64,000 nucleotides of DNA from Geothrix oryzisoli (GCF_022808865.1 NZ_JAKZLB010000002.1:655765-719764); one strand, 5' to 3'; positions 36,731 to 45,495 are shown, counted from the stretch's first letter. Translations and numbers: made by a program. Notes: generated by a model not told the origin, from the sequence alone.

Positions 36731-37330
36731 TCAGGCTCCGTCCCCATCGTGCTTCCTGGAGGTCGGGCCGAGGTCCGTGCCCACGGCCAGGCGGGTGGCC
36801 AGGAACCAGAACCCGGCGGCGAGCAGGAGCGTCAGCCAGGCTACGGTGAAGGCCAGTGACCGGCCCTGCCAGAGCCCCTCGAACCAGCGCTGGAACTCGG
36901 TGGCCACCACGTTGGCCTTGCCGCCGACCACCTCCAGCTGCCGCAGGTACCGCTTGGTGTTCTCGGCTTCGTAGCCCAGGGGATTGGCGGCCGGAGGCGT
37001 GGCGGTGGCATAGATGAGCGTGGCCGCGCCGAGACCCGCGGCCAGGATGCCGGCCGTGATGCGGCGGATGCGGACCCGCCGGGTTTCCGGAGAGGCCCCG
37101 AGCAGGCTGTCGGGTCCGGGCTCCAACTCCGCGTGCCGGGCGGCGTCGCGCTCGTGGAGCCGCTGCTGGAGCTGCGCCAGGTCGGCGGCGGGGATCACCT
37201 GCCCGCGGCGGCGCAGCTCCGCGAGGGCCGCCTCCACCGCCTCGGTCTTGTAGGCCAGGGGCTGCTCCAGGTAGCGCCGCAGGTCGGCGTCGGAAAGCGC
37301 GGGAATGCGGGCGTGGAACGAATCGGCCAT
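36731..37330 (-). CDS. Membrane protein, unknown function
   Basis: The 199-residue product has a soluble N-terminal part with charged helices ([20 protein letters not shown] and a second run of Arg/Gln-rich helix) and two membrane helices, near residues 90-110 and 168-185. No domain is recognised. The ATG at 37330 follows a short AT-rich leader; the frame is open further upstream but without a good start. It is translationally adjacent to rlmF. Confidence 0.65.
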   Translation of the reverse strand: MADSFHARIPALSDADLRRYLEQPLAYKTEAVEAALAELRRRGQVIPAADLAQLQQRLHERDAARHAELEPGPDSLLGASPETRRVRIRRITAGILAAGLGAATLIYATATPPAANPLGYEAENTKRYLRQLEVVGGKANVVATEFQRWFEGLWQGRSLAFTVAWLTLLLAAGFWFLATRLAVGTDLGPTSRKHDGDGA

Positions 37331-37373
37331 GAGGTAAGCATAGAGCCAGTCCGCAGCTCGCCTGACGGCGCCA

Positions 37374-37844
37374 TCAGAACCAGCGTCGTACCGTGCGGCA
37401 GTAGGCCTGGTACTCGGGCCCGAACCGGCCCAGCAGATGCCGCTCCTCCCGGGCGATGACATGGAGGCGGATGACGAGGAGGACCGGCAGCAGCATCAGT
37501 GCTGGCCACAGGGCATGGGCCAGGAGGGCAAGGCCCGCCTGGAGCAGGGCGAGGCTGAGGTACAGGGGATTCCGGGTGAACCGGAAGGGGCCCTGGGTCA
37601 TGAGCGTCGAGGCCGCGCGGTCGGGCCGCACGGTGGTGTGGGCGCGGTGGAACGTGCGGAAGGCCCAGAGGGCCAGGGCTCCCGCCAGCAGGATGGCCAG
37701 GCCGCCCAGCAGCCGTGGGAGGATGCCTGCCGGTAAGAGGGCCAACGGCCACCGGCGCTGGAGCAGGAACCCGATCCCCAGCCCCGCGAGGAACACCGCC
37801 GGCGGCGGGAGGCGGACTCCGGGGCCCTCGGGGCCGGTTTCCAT
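37374..37844 (-). CDS. Isoprenylcysteine/phospholipid methyltransferase family protein
   Basis: The 156-residue integral membrane protein has four helices and the SAM-binding pattern of the ICMT/PEMT group: GPFRFTRNPLYLSLAL in the loop between helices, then a C-terminal REERHLLGRFGPEYQAY. Bacterial members methylate small lipids or are of unknown use. Its start lies 1 base from the stop of the class I methyltransferase gene upstream, so the two are probably co-expressed. Confidence 0.85.
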   Translation of the reverse strand: METGPEGPGVRLPPPAVFLAGLGIGFLLQRRWPLALLPAGILPRLLGGLAILLAGALALWAFRTFHRAHTTVRPDRAASTLMTQGPFRFTRNPLYLSLALLQAGLALLAHALWPALMLLPVLLVIRLHVIAREERHLLGRFGPEYQAYCRTVRRWF

Positions 37845-37845
37845 G

Positions 37846-38664
37846 TCAGGCCCTCCCCACGCCGATGCTGGCTTCCACGCACAGGGTCGGCACCCCGTCC
37901 TCCGCCTGGGCCCGGAGGGCCTCGATGTAGGCCCGCCCCACGGCTGCCGTCCGCTCGGGGCCGAGCTGCCCGAAGAGGAAGGCCAGGGGTGGCGCCGAGC
38001 GGGTGAAGCCGGCCCAGTAGGCTTCCGGCGTGAGGATCCGCTGGGTGGCCGTCGAGGTCACCACCGCCACCTCCTGGAAGCCGGCGGCCTCCATCCGCGC
38101 CTTCAGCCCTCCGCCCGTCAGCCGGGCCCAGGCCGGGGGCGTGGACGGCGGCTGGAGCCCGGGGGCGACCTGGCGGATCGCCTGCTGCACGAGCTTCATC
38201 AGCGGCAGGTCGGCGGGATCGCGCCAGCAGACCACGGCGGCCCGGCCCCCTCCGCGCAGCACGCGCCGCAGCTCCCCCAGGCCGCAGTCCAGGTCCGGAA
38301 AGAAGATCAGGCCCAGCACCGAGGCGCTGGCGTCGAAAGAGGCATCGGGCAGGGCCAGCGCCTGCCCATCCATGACCTCCGCAGAGATGTGGGGCAGGCC
38401 CTCGGCGGCGATGCGCGCCCTCAGCCGGTCCACCATGCCGGGGGCGAAATCCGTCGCGAGGACCTCCGCCCCGGCCCGCGCCGCCTGCAGGCTGAAGGCG
38501 CCGGTGCCGGCGGCCACGTCGAGGACGCGCTCGCCGGGCCGGAGGTCCAGCAGCCGGAGCGCGTGGGCGGCGTACTGCGTGCTCAGGCCCTCGAAGGCGC
38601 GCTCATAGTCCGCGGCGATGGCCCCCCAGTTCTCCGCCAGCTGATCCGGGCTCAGGTCGGCCAT
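37846..38664 (-). CDS. Class I SAM-dependent methyltransferase (UbiE-like)
   Basis: The 272-residue protein carries the SAM motif I VLDVAAGTGAFSLQAA near residue 50, then ATDFAPGMVDRL as the acidic ribose contact and the post-I motif VMDGQALALPDASFD. The pattern is that of UbiE/Coq5-type methyltransferases, but the C-terminal third is not the quinone-type consensus. It is followed directly by the ICMT-like gene. Substrate is unknown. Confidence 0.88.
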   Translation of the reverse strand: MADLSPDQLAENWGAIAADYERAFEGLSTQYAAHALRLLDLRPGERVLDVAAGTGAFSLQAARAGAEVLATDFAPGMVDRLRARIAAEGLPHISAEVMDGQALALPDASFDASASVLGLIFFPDLDCGLGELRRVLRGGGRAAVVCWRDPADLPLMKLVQQAIRQVAPGLQPPSTPPAWARLTGGGLKARMEAAGFQEVAVVTSTATQRILTPEAYWAGFTRSAPPLAFLFGQLGPERTAAVGRAYIEALRAQAEDGVPTLCVEASIGVGRA

Positions 38665-38803
38665 GTCGGGGCTCCCTCCAGTCCTGCCCGCGACGGCCGG
38701 TGGGTCGATGTGAGATGGAGTCTTAATATGAAAAAATGGTCATCGGGGAAGAAGATAGCCGAGATCCGTCTCCGCGCCAGGGTTTTCCGGCGGTTCGCGG
38801 GCC

Positions 38804-38995
38804 TCAGCCGAACTTCCGGGTTTCCCGATAGAGTCCGACCGCCAGAACCCCGCAGAAGAGGGAGGCTGCCAGGCTCATCCAGGGAGGGATGAGGGCCCGC
38901 CCGATCTGGATGTCCAACCCGAGGACCACCCGCAGGCATTGGGCCAGGGAGATGGTGCCGAGGAAAGCCGTCGCGATGAGAGAGGCTGGTTTCAT
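38804..38995 (-). CDS. Small two-helix membrane protein
   Basis: The 63-residue product has two hydrophobic helices, SLIATAFLGTISLAQCLRVV and PPWMSLAASLFCGVLAVGL, with a short loop and a basic tail. This simple layout recurs among small uncharacterised inner-membrane proteins. An AGGAGGTCCGC ribosome site sits before the ATG. Function is unknown. Confidence 0.7.
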   Translation of the reverse strand: MKPASLIATAFLGTISLAQCLRVVLGLDIQIGRALIPPWMSLAASLFCGVLAVGLYRETRKFG

Positions 38996-39065
38996 GCGGA
39001 CCTCCTGCCTAAGAAGGTAGGCCGGGCGGGCGTTCCCGGAGGCCTTTAGGGCGGGTCGGGCGGAG

Positions 39066-39596
39066 TCAGGCCCGGGTCAGCGAGAGCCGGAACCCGAAGA
39101 CCGGGAGGCCCTGCTGGGAGAAGTCCAGGTCCTCCGACCGGGTGAAGCCCAGGCGCTCGTAGAGTCCCCAGGCGACCCGCATCGCCTGGGTGGTGTGCAG
39201 GATCACCTGGGCGTGGCCCCGGTCCCGCGCCAGCTGGATGCACGCCTGCGTCAGCGCCCTGCCCACACCCGCGCCGCGGGCCGCGGGGCGGACCCCCAGC
39301 AGGCGGATGCCGGAGGCGTTCCGGATCGTTGTGGCGATCCCGCCCGAGCCGTACTCGGCCATGTCGCCGAAGTAGACGACGCCGCCCGCCAATTCGCCCG
39401 CGGCGGTGACCGCGACGAGCACCCGGGCGTCCTTCTTTTCGGTGAACTGCCCGATGTGGGCGAGCAGGTCGTAGTAGCCGGGCTGGTCGACGGGCGTGGG
39501 GAAGCCTTCCAGGCCCGAGTAGACCTCGACCATCAGGCGGCCGAGGGCGTCGAACTCGTCGGGGTGGAGGTCACGGATCAGGGGTGGGGCGGGCAT
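39066..39596 (-). CDS. GNAT family N-acetyltransferase
   Basis: The 176-residue product has the GNAT fold with the acetyl-CoA motif A strand-loop-helix in RLLGVRPAARGAGVGRALT and the C-terminal WGLYERLGF motif. The substrate is unknown. It lies between two small membrane-protein genes on the same strand and has no visible operon partner. It is unrelated to the GNAT cassette gene found twice in the integron array. Confidence 0.9.
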   Translation of the reverse strand: MPAPPLIRDLHPDEFDALGRLMVEVYSGLEGFPTPVDQPGYYDLLAHIGQFTEKKDARVLVAVTAAGELAGGVVYFGDMAEYGSGGIATTIRNASGIRLLGVRPAARGAGVGRALTQACIQLARDRGHAQVILHTTQAMRVAWGLYERLGFTRSEDLDFSQQGLPVFGFRLSLTRA

Positions 39597-39617
39597 GGGG
39601 ATTCCTGGCGGTGCCGG

Positions 39618-39827
39618 TCAGGGCGCGGGCTTCCTGGGGCAGGTGGAGATTCCGAGCACCGTGTAGAGCGGGCAGAGCCCCGTGGCCCCCGTCAGGATGA
39701 GGGGGATGCCGATCCAGCCCCAGGCGGTCTTCGGCCCGAGGAAGACCAGGCTGATGGCGACGAGCCCTGCCAGCACGCGGAGGACGCGCTCGGCGGGGTG
39801 TTCCGTGATGGCGAGGAAATCCTTCAT
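39618..39827 (-). CDS. DUF2892 (YgaP-type) membrane protein
   Basis: The 69-residue product has the two-helix DUF2892 layout: a start with ERVLRVLAGLVAISLVFLG, then GIPLILTGATGLCPLYTVLG with the conserved CPLY and a terminal Cys in STCPRK. Such domains are found attached to rhodaneses and may move sulfur compounds, but here it stands alone. The ATG at 39827 follows AGGAGGTCAC, an excellent ribosome site. Confidence 0.88.
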   Translation of the reverse strand: MKDFLAITEHPAERVLRVLAGLVAISLVFLGPKTAWGWIGIPLILTGATGLCPLYTVLGISTCPRKPAP

Positions 39828-39914
39828 GTGACCTCCTGGGATGTGGTGGATCTGGATGGAGCGGAGCGTAAGACCAACTCCGGTCCTTGCCAATGGTTCT
39901 TGCTTCGAGTGCGC

Positions 39915-40148
39915 TCAGGGGATTCGCCAGGGCGTGACCGCTTCCCTCCAGGTGAGCAAGCGCGCCCGGAGAGCCACACGGGCCCAGAGCACCGCGAACC
40001 AGAGGGCGAACAGGCCGGCCCAGGCCAGGGCCCAGCGGCCGTAGACGTACGCCGCGATGCAGCCCGCCAAACCGGCACAGGCCCAGACCAAGGCGAGGGC
40101 CGCGGCGACCAGGCGGTGGGTGGGACCGAGCTTGGAGTGCCCTGGCAT
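39915..40148 (-). CDS. Small membrane protein, unknown
   Basis: The 77-residue product has two helices (LVAAALALVWACAGLAGCIA and WALAWAGLFALWFAVLWARV) followed by a basic tail with TWREAVTPWRIP. No family is recognised. It lies between DUF2892 and a secreted protein gene, on the same strand as both. Confidence 0.55.
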   Translation of the reverse strand: MPGHSKLGPTHRLVAAALALVWACAGLAGCIAAYVYGRWALAWAGLFALWFAVLWARVALRARLLTWREAVTPWRIP

Positions 40149-40218
40149 CGGGGAGGAACCTCACGAAAGAAGCCGACCGGCCCTGCCCGCAGGGAGGTGC
40201 CATGCGGAGTCGGGGGGA

Positions 40219-40656
40219 TCACTCCCGGGCGCGGGCCGCCAGGTTCGGGTACAGGTCCAGCCCCGGGAGCACCGTGGCGGGATCTCTGGAGACCTGGATG
40301 CGGAAGATCCGCCATTCACCTTTATGAATCACATAATCGAACGAGAAGAAGACGACCCCCTGATCGAAGCTGACCAGCCACCACTGTCTCTGCCAGAGCT
40401 TGCTCACGGACGTGGTCTGGAGCAGCTCCCAGCTTCCGATGCCCCAGGTCTTGGGGATCCAGTCTTCAAGCACCGCGCGTGGCTCGGGATCGACCGGCGC
40501 GTAAGGCAGGGCCTGCTTGTCCCATTCCTTGAACGCGTCCGCCCAGGATCCCGTGCTGAGGGCCTTGAAGCCGGCATGGATGCGTTCGGCCGGCACCTGG
40601 GCCATCAAGCCGAAGGAGAAGAGAATGACCAGCGGCAGAACTCGACGGGTTTGCAT
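40219..40656 (-). CDS. Secreted protein, unknown
   Basis: The 145-residue product has a signal peptide (about residues 1-20, ending FGLMAQ) and a Trp-rich mature part, with WADAFKEWDKQAL and WQRQWWLVSFDQG. The shape, with a helix then a small beta sheet (FFSFDYVIHKGEWRIFRI), recalls NTF2-like or DUF4440-like folds, but I cannot name it. GC content is lower than in the core genes to the left. Confidence 0.65.
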   Translation of the reverse strand: MQTRRVLPLVILFSFGLMAQVPAERIHAGFKALSTGSWADAFKEWDKQALPYAPVDPEPRAVLEDWIPKTWGIGSWELLQTTSVSKLWQRQWWLVSFDQGVVFFSFDYVIHKGEWRIFRIQVSRDPATVLPGLDLYPNLAARARE

Positions 40657-40823
40657 GGAATGCCTCGATCTGGGTGGGGCCTTGAGCAGCCTTGGTTCTG
40701 GGGTCTTGGTGCGAACTGGGGAGGTCCGGCAATGGCAGTGGACCGTCCACGCCTGTAATGGGAGGTCGAACGGAACTGAAGGCGCCTCGAATCTACCCGC
40801 CATTCCGAGGCTCCCGAATACGG

Positions 40824-41066
40824 TCAACCCCTTCCCCGCAGAAAACAATGGAGGGCCCACTTGATCAGGCCGATGGCGACCACCACCAGCCCTGCAAAGA
40901 TCGCAAGGACCGCCCACACCCCCAACCCGACCGGGTTGCCGTCCCGGGGCCCGAAGAGGATGTACAGCTGAAGCGGCAGATACCCGGCCCCCGCGAGGGC
41001 GAGGCCGGCCATCAGACATCGGGATGCGGACCGGCGGGCCATCGCCCTCTCTTCAGATTCGACCAT
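40824..41066 (-). CDS. Small membrane protein, unknown
   Basis: The 80-residue product (72 if the second ATG at 41042 is used) has two hydrophobic helices, LMAGLALAGAGYLPLQLYIL and VWAVLAIFAGLVVVAIGLI, and a short charged loop with GPRDGNP. No family is recognised. Confidence 0.55.
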   Translation of the reverse strand: MVESEERAMARRSASRCLMAGLALAGAGYLPLQLYILFGPRDGNPVGLGVWAVLAIFAGLVVVAIGLIKWALHCFLRGRG

Positions 41067-41154
41067 GACCTTGCGCTCCAGAAACAGGATGACTGCAACC
41101 GGCCCATCACGGAGCGGAGTCCGGAAAACGGGATGTTGAGCGAGCGCGGAAGGA

Positions 41155-41556
41155 TCAGTTCAGGAACTTGATCAGCACACAGAACGCTTTGCTTGGGGTT
41201 TTCGAGTTGTACTGATTCCAGCTCGGTGCATCGCCCAGTTCAAGGTGCTTGATGACGATCGCATCCGCGCCGAGCTCGCAGGCTTTTGCCTTGATGGCAG
41301 GCAGCATCGAGTTGAAATCCTTGTGAGTGAAGGTGCCGGTATCGGTGGTGGCCGCGACCATCGCCAACACGTCGCTGGGGCGATCCGAAGGCCGCTGGGA
41401 GAGGAGGGCCACCTCGCTGGCCGGGGGCCTGGGGACGATGGGGTTTTTTGTCAGCAGGACCACGTCCAGCCTCACTTCAGGCGTGGTCTGATTCCTGGTG
41501 GAAGGCGGGATGCACCCCGTTAGGACCACGGCAAGGATGACGGCGACGGTTTTCAT
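41155..41556 (-). CDS. Small lipoprotein, unknown
   Basis: The 133-residue product has a clear lipoprotein signal MKTVAVILAVVLTGC, with Cys15 as the acylation site. A short linker and a domain with AIKAKACELGADAIVIKHLE follow. That last motif is common in small outer-membrane lipoproteins that fold like YajG or YbjQ, but the similarity is loose. The start at 41556 has AGGTGAAA upstream. Confidence 0.75.
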   Translation of the reverse strand: MKTVAVILAVVLTGCIPPSTRNQTTPEVRLDVVLLTKNPIVPRPPASEVALLSQRPSDRPSDVLAMVAATTDTGTFTHKDFNSMLPAIKAKACELGADAIVIKHLELGDAPSWNQYNSKTPSKAFCVLIKFLN

Positions 41557-41718
41557 TTCACCTCCAAGGCCCAAGATAGGCTTCCATGTTGCAATTGGAC
41601 TCATCGTCGGAAGATGAAGGCATTGCGCGATGCAAAGTGCTGCGAAACAACAGCGTGGGGACTCTCAGGTCCCTGGTAACAATTTCTGTGCCGCTCAACA
41701 TGCGTGCCGTCACCGGGG

Positions 41719-42315
41719 TTAACGAAGGAGGCCGGTCGCCCCTGGATGCCCGGGACTTCGCGAGGCCAGCACCGCCAGGGAGGCGTTGAGGATGAACACA
41801 TAGGCGACGAAAGCAGTGTGTTCGAAGTGGTAGGTCTGCACCGACAACAGGCTGATTCCGAAGCCGAGCGCGCTGACGGCATAGGCGATCCAGCTCTCGG
41901 AATGGGGATGCCGGTAGGCCTTGATGAGGGTCGGGAGGCTCGCCAGCATGTCCGCCAGCAGCGAGAGCGCCAGGGCCAGGTTGGGCTGGTCGGTCATGGC
42001 CCAGAGGAGGATGCCGAAGATCGCCGCTGCCATCAGGTAGTAGTCGCGCGGCTCGCTTTTCCAATAGGCCTTCTCATTGAAGAAAGACGCCGCGAAGACA
42101 AGCAACGGTGTGAACCCGGCGGCAAAGGACGCCCACGACACACCCTCGACGCCCTGCACCCTCTGGGCCACGAAGATGACCAGCGGGAAGATCCCCCAGA
42201 GCAGCCAGGTGATGCGGTTGGGCTGGGCCTTGCCGAGGATGGTTTCGTAGAGGTAATAGAAACCGCCAAGCGAGCCGATGATGGCACCGAGGATCGCGCA
42301 GTGGTCGGGAAGCAT
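41719..42315 (-). CDS. PQ-loop-like multi-helix membrane protein
   Basis: The 198-residue product has about seven hydrophobic helices. Two similar segments look like PQ-loop (SWEET/MtN3-type) repeats: GFYYLYETILGKAQPNRITW and a later PTLIKAYRHPHSESWIAY. Proteins of this fold move sugars or amino acids, but the call is by pattern only. A large hairpin lies just upstream of its start. Confidence 0.6.
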   Translation of the reverse strand: MLPDHCAILGAIIGSLGGFYYLYETILGKAQPNRITWLLWGIFPLVIFVAQRVQGVEGVSWASFAAGFTPLLVFAASFFNEKAYWKSEPRDYYLMAAAIFGILLWAMTDQPNLALALSLLADMLASLPTLIKAYRHPHSESWIAYAVSALGFGISLLSVQTYHFEHTAFVAYVFILNASLAVLASRSPGHPGATGLLR

Positions 42316-42335
42316 GGGTGGCCTGATGAAGGGAA

Positions 42336-42379
42336 CTCATCGGTCCCGCCTGCGTCGGGACGCAGGCGGGGCCGATGAG
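42336..42379. other. 21-bp hairpin, terminator or relic attC
   Basis: CTCATCGG-T-CCCGCCTGCGTC at 42336-42356 pairs with GACGCAGGCGGG-G-CCGATGAG at 42359-42379. The GC core CCCGCCTGC and the flanking GCCTGATGAAG (42321-42331) resemble the stem and left core of the attC sites further right, with the centre deleted. It may be a decayed attC, or a terminator for the beta-propeller gene. Confidence 0.45.
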
Positions 42380-42446
42380 GCAGGGGACTGGGACAGAGCG
42401 GGAGGCCATGCCCTGGGACGCGGCCGACGGCTTGGTGAGTGGCGGA

Positions 42447-43505
42447 TCAACGGAACACGGTGGCCGCGGGGTTCCCGGTCATGTTGGAGGTGCCGATCAA
42501 GTGGAGCGCCCCGCCAGCATCCATCGTCAAGGTCCCGATGCCCATGTAGGTGGTGTTGAAGGAATCGAACAGGAACTTCCCGTCCGGGGTCATGGCGAGG
42601 TTGCGGGTGTAGTAGGGCAGCACTGCGGACACCGAGGCCTGGGTGGGCGCACCTGTGGCGTCGATCGCATAGGTCGTGATGGTCCGGTCCGCGTTGGCGA
42701 CGAACAGCCAGCGCCCCGTCGGGTCCAGGGCGCATGTCCAGGGGTATGCGCCCATCGCCACGGGCGCCAGGCTGGCCAGGTTTCCGGATGCGTCCAGGGT
42801 GTATGGCTGGATCTGGGAGGCGGTCGTGCTCGTGGCGCCGACGACGTAGAGCGTCTTGCCATTCGGGTGGAACAGGATCCCGTGACTCAGCTGCGGGGCG
42901 GCCAAGACGGTCGGAGTGCTGGAAGGCTGACCCGTTGTGGGGTTCAGGGCGTGCACCCGGATCGCGCTCCCGTCCCCGGAGACCAGGACGCGACCCAGCG
43001 GATCGATGGCCAGGTTGTAGGCAGTCCCGGTGGCCACGACCGCGCCGGTGGAGGTGAGCGTCCCGGAGGCGCTGGTGGCAAAGGTGTAGATCCCGGCGGT
43101 TCCGCCGGCATAGACATGCGCGCCGTCGGGAGAGAGCGCCAGGCTGGAGCTGCCCGCTGAAGTCGGAGCGGAGGTCACCGCCTTGGGCAGATGGGTCGCA
43201 GCATCGAACGAGAACACGTCCACAGAGCCGAACGTGCTGCAGGCCACGTACAGGAACTGCTGGTTCCGGTCCAGGGCCACCCCTTGCGGATTGCTGCTCG
43301 CGTAGACCGGATTCCCAATCGAGCTGAGTGCGCCGGTGGTCGGGTCGATCGAGTAGGACCAGAGGCTGCCGTTGGAGCTGTTGACGACATAGGCATAGCC
43401 GGGCGTCAGATTCTTGCCGCCGCCGCCGGCTCCCCCGCCTCCGCAGGCCAGCAGAAGGGGCAGCCCCAGGATGGGGAGGCCTTTGAAGAGGGTGCAAGCA
43501 CGCAT
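42447..43505 (-). CDS. Lactonase-like beta-propeller lipoprotein
   Basis: The 352-residue product has a lipoprotein signal (Cys21 in LLLACGGGG), a glycine linker and a seven-bladed propeller of the Pgl/lactonase type. Repeats of the form GVALDRNQQFLYVA, LALSPDGAHVYAG, ILFHPNGKTLYVVG and LAMTPDGKFLF mark the blades. It is a surface or periplasmic protein; enzymatic activity is uncertain. The start at 43505 fits the signal peptide. It is the last ordinary-looking gene before the cassette array. Confidence 0.82.
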   Translation of the reverse strand: MRACTLFKGLPILGLPLLLACGGGGAGGGGKNLTPGYAYVVNSSNGSLWSYSIDPTTGALSSIGNPVYASSNPQGVALDRNQQFLYVACSTFGSVDVFSFDAATHLPKAVTSAPTSAGSSSLALSPDGAHVYAGGTAGIYTFATSASGTLTSTGAVVATGTAYNLAIDPLGRVLVSGDGSAIRVHALNPTTGQPSSTPTVLAAPQLSHGILFHPNGKTLYVVGATSTTASQIQPYTLDASGNLASLAPVAMGAYPWTCALDPTGRWLFVANADRTITTYAIDATGAPTQASVSAVLPYYTRNLAMTPDGKFLFDSFNTTYMGIGTLTMDAGGALHLIGTSNMTGNPAATVFR

Positions 43506-43559
43506 CGGTATCGGGTCCTTGGGAAGAAGATGAGATGGGGGAGCGTCAGAACTGGGAAC

Positions 43560-43665
43560 AGCGTGCGTTGAGAGAACCTGGCTGCGGAAGCCGCCCACCG
43601 GGCCCGATTGCACCGAAGCGCTGGACGCGGCCCAGGGTCGGGCCCGACCGTATGGGAGGTTGGGT
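43560..43665 (-). repeat. Relic attC, left end of the array (attC0)
   Basis: The right core GTTGGGT at 43659-43665 fits GTTRRRY, and the inner text TGCACCGAAGCGCTG is shared with intact sites. The left core is not recognisable. The cupin gene stops 7 bases to the right, as expected for a cassette. The left limit is approximate. Confidence 0.45.
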
Positions 43666-43671
43666 CGCACC

Positions 43672-44016
43672 TTACGCCTGCCTGACTATATCCACTGAGA
43701 TCTCCACGGCCGGAACCGTGCCCCGGTTCTCGAGCCAGTGGATGGTGTTCCGGTCCTCGGGCCAGCCCACCCCCGGCCCATAGTCCGTCGCGACCCCATG
43801 GCGATGATCCGTGATCGTTCCTTGCAGGATGTAGACGGTGCCTGGCCGGTCGATGTGGTCGTGAACCGGGCCGAAGACGCCTCCAGGCTCGATGGTCACC
43901 CTCCGCATCCGGAGTTGGCGCCCGGCCATGCCCTCGATCTCAGGGCCTAGATCCACCGTTGCCAGCAGCGTCACGGTGACGCCCTTCGTCTCAGGTGCCG
44001 CTTGTTCGTCGCTCAT
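43672..44016 (-). CDS. Cupin domain protein (probable first/oldest cassette)
   Basis: The 114-residue product is a single cupin barrel. The motif PVHDHIDRPGTVYILQG provides the metal His pair and Glu-like positions of cupin motif 1, and NTIHWLENRGTVPA is motif 2. Such small cupins bind metals and act as dioxygenases, isomerases or sensors. An AAGGAGGACACG ribosome site precedes the ATG. A relic attC follows its stop and another precedes it at 44044-44099, so it is probably a captured cassette. Confidence 0.85.
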   Translation of the reverse strand: MSDEQAAPETKGVTVTLLATVDLGPEIEGMAGRQLRMRRVTIEPGGVFGPVHDHIDRPGTVYILQGTITDHRHGVATDYGPGVGWPEDRNTIHWLENRGTVPAVEISVDIVRQA

Positions 44017-44043
44017 CGTGTCCTCCTTTCTTGGATTCCTGGG

Positions 44044-44099
44044 GGCTAGGGAAGGAAGCTAAGCGGCCATGCTTGGGTTGAGTTGAGCGGAGTTTAGGC
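44044..44099 (-). repeat. attC1, shortened and degenerate
   Basis: Only 56 bp, with cores GGCTAGGG at 44044-44051 and TTTAGGC at 44093-44099. The outer arms (AAGGAAGCTAAGCGGCC and TTGAGCGGAG) match intact sites, but the centre is lost. Confidence 0.75.
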
Positions 44100-44576
44100 G
44101 TCATGGCCGATGCCATGCACATGAGGACCTTGGACCCTTGTCGCCCACCAGGTTTCGACTTCAGCGAATGAGGCGGTGACCCGGTGTGCGACCTCTTCGG
44201 GACGGTATTCGCGGGAAAGCGAAATGAATTGCTCCCACAACGGCCGACGAAGCTGAAACCAGCAACCCATCGTTCCGCCTCTTCTCCGCTGAAGGCGCAG
44301 CCTCGGTTGGCAGTCGCACAGGTCTATATGTTGCGGAGCGATAGGTTCGTGCTGCCGAACCAGTCCGTTGGCGGGTGCTTCTCCAAAGTTCAGCACGAAG
44401 CGTGGCCCACCGTACTTGTCCCATTGGATATCAAAAACGTGCACTTTGTCGCCCTGGTGCCTTCGGAAGGTGGTGAACCACGGCTGGTTGGATGTGTCGA
44501 GGATGAACCCGCGCGCCTCGACATAGGGGTAGAAGACAGCCTTCAGTGCAGAGCGGAGCGCGGTGGTTCGACCCAT
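44094..44576 (-). CDS. Cassette gene: DUF4304 protein
   Basis: The 160-residue product matches DUF4304: a start with LRSALKAVFYPYVEARGF, then FTTFRRHQGDKVHVFDIQWD and a C-terminal helix TASFAEVETWWATR. Function is unknown, but the family is common in mobile and immunity-type contexts. The TAA stop at 44094-44096 lies inside the attC1 core. The ATG at 44576 is 9 bases from attC2; a longer frame would run into that site. Confidence 0.82.
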   Translation of the reverse strand: MGRTTALRSALKAVFYPYVEARGFILDTSNQPWFTTFRRHQGDKVHVFDIQWDKYGGPRFVLNFGEAPANGLVRQHEPIAPQHIDLCDCQPRLRLQRRRGGTMGCWFQLRRPLWEQFISLSREYRPEEVAHRVTASFAEVETWWATRVQGPHVHGIGHDA

Positions 44577-44584
44577 GGGATGAC

Positions 44585-44707
44585 GCCTAATGAACAGAGT
44601 TGACCGGCGTGGCCGAAGCGCCGCGGTAAGAGGAGACGGGGATTCCATGACGTTGGTGGGAGAAGCGGCTCACAGAGGCGACGTCCGGGTTGAAAGATCG
44701 GTCAGGC
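44585..44707 (-). repeat. attC2, degenerate
   Basis: 123 bp, with cores GCCTAAT at 44585-44591 and GTCAGGC at 44701-44707. The internal sequence has diverged strongly from the rest of the array. Confidence 0.75.
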
Positions 44708-45454
44708 TCAGCGCGGCATCAGCGCGAATGCACCCCAGCCCAGGTACTCACGCGTGTAGGCGGCGTAGCGCTCGGGTTCCGAGGTCAGCTTTGCTCGGAC
44801 TTCCTTCGCGAACTCGTCATCCGGATTGGCTTCAAGCCATCGGCGCATGGTGAGCCATTTGGCCGCCTCGTATCTGTCCCAGCCGTCTTGGTCGGCCAGA
44901 ACCATTTCAACGACGTCGTAGCCAAGGTGGCCGAACGACGCGAGAAGGTCTGGGAGCAGGAGAAACTCGGAGATGGAGTTGGCAAGACACCCCTTGGCAA
45001 CAGCTTCCGTCGGCGGCAGCTGCCGCCAGTAGGGCTCGCCGATGAGGATGATCCCTCCGGCGCGCAGGCTCCGCGCCAGGAGCCCGATGGTGCCGGCGAC
45101 CCCCCCGGCGATCCAGGTGGCACCAACACAGGCGGCCACACCCACCTTCTCATCAGAGACATAACCGGCAGCATCGCCATGGATGAACTTGACTTGACTG
45201 GCGACGCCAAGTTCTTCAGCCCGGAGTTTGGCTTGCTCGGTGAACAACTTGCTCATGTCGATGCCGAAGCCGATGATGCCGTGATCGCGTGCCCAGGTGC
45301 AAAGCATCTCCCCCGAACCGCTGCCGAGGTCGAGCACCTGAGTTCCCGATTCCAGACGCAGCGCGACGCCGAGAGCGGCCAGCTTTTCTGGTGTGAACGG
45401 GTTATGGATGCGGTGAGCACTTTCGGTGATGTTGAAGATCCTTGGAATGTCCAT
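44708..45454 (-). CDS. Cassette gene: SAM-dependent methyltransferase
   Basis: The 248-residue product has SAM motif I VLDLGSGSGEML near residue 45, an acidic motif II (GFGIDMSKLF) and the sequence FIHGDAAGYV. A later GGIILIGEPYWR matches the substrate-side strand of class I enzymes. The start at 45454 follows GGGGAGG; an ATG at 45472 is also in frame. The TGA stop lies directly next to attC2. Relatively high GC suggests a donor similar to the host. Substrate is unknown. Confidence 0.85.
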   Translation of the reverse strand: MDIPRIFNITESAHRIHNPFTPEKLAALGVALRLESGTQVLDLGSGSGEMLCTWARDHGIIGFGIDMSKLFTEQAKLRAEELGVASQVKFIHGDAAGYVSDEKVGVAACVGATWIAGGVAGTIGLLARSLRAGGIILIGEPYWRQLPPTEAVAKGCLANSISEFLLLPDLLASFGHLGYDVVEMVLADQDGWDRYEAAKWLTMRRWLEANPDDEFAKEVRAKLTSEPERYAAYTREYLGWGAFALMPR

Positions 45455-45495
45455 CCCGGGAACCCTCCCCATGGGTGTGAGCAGACACGGTCATG

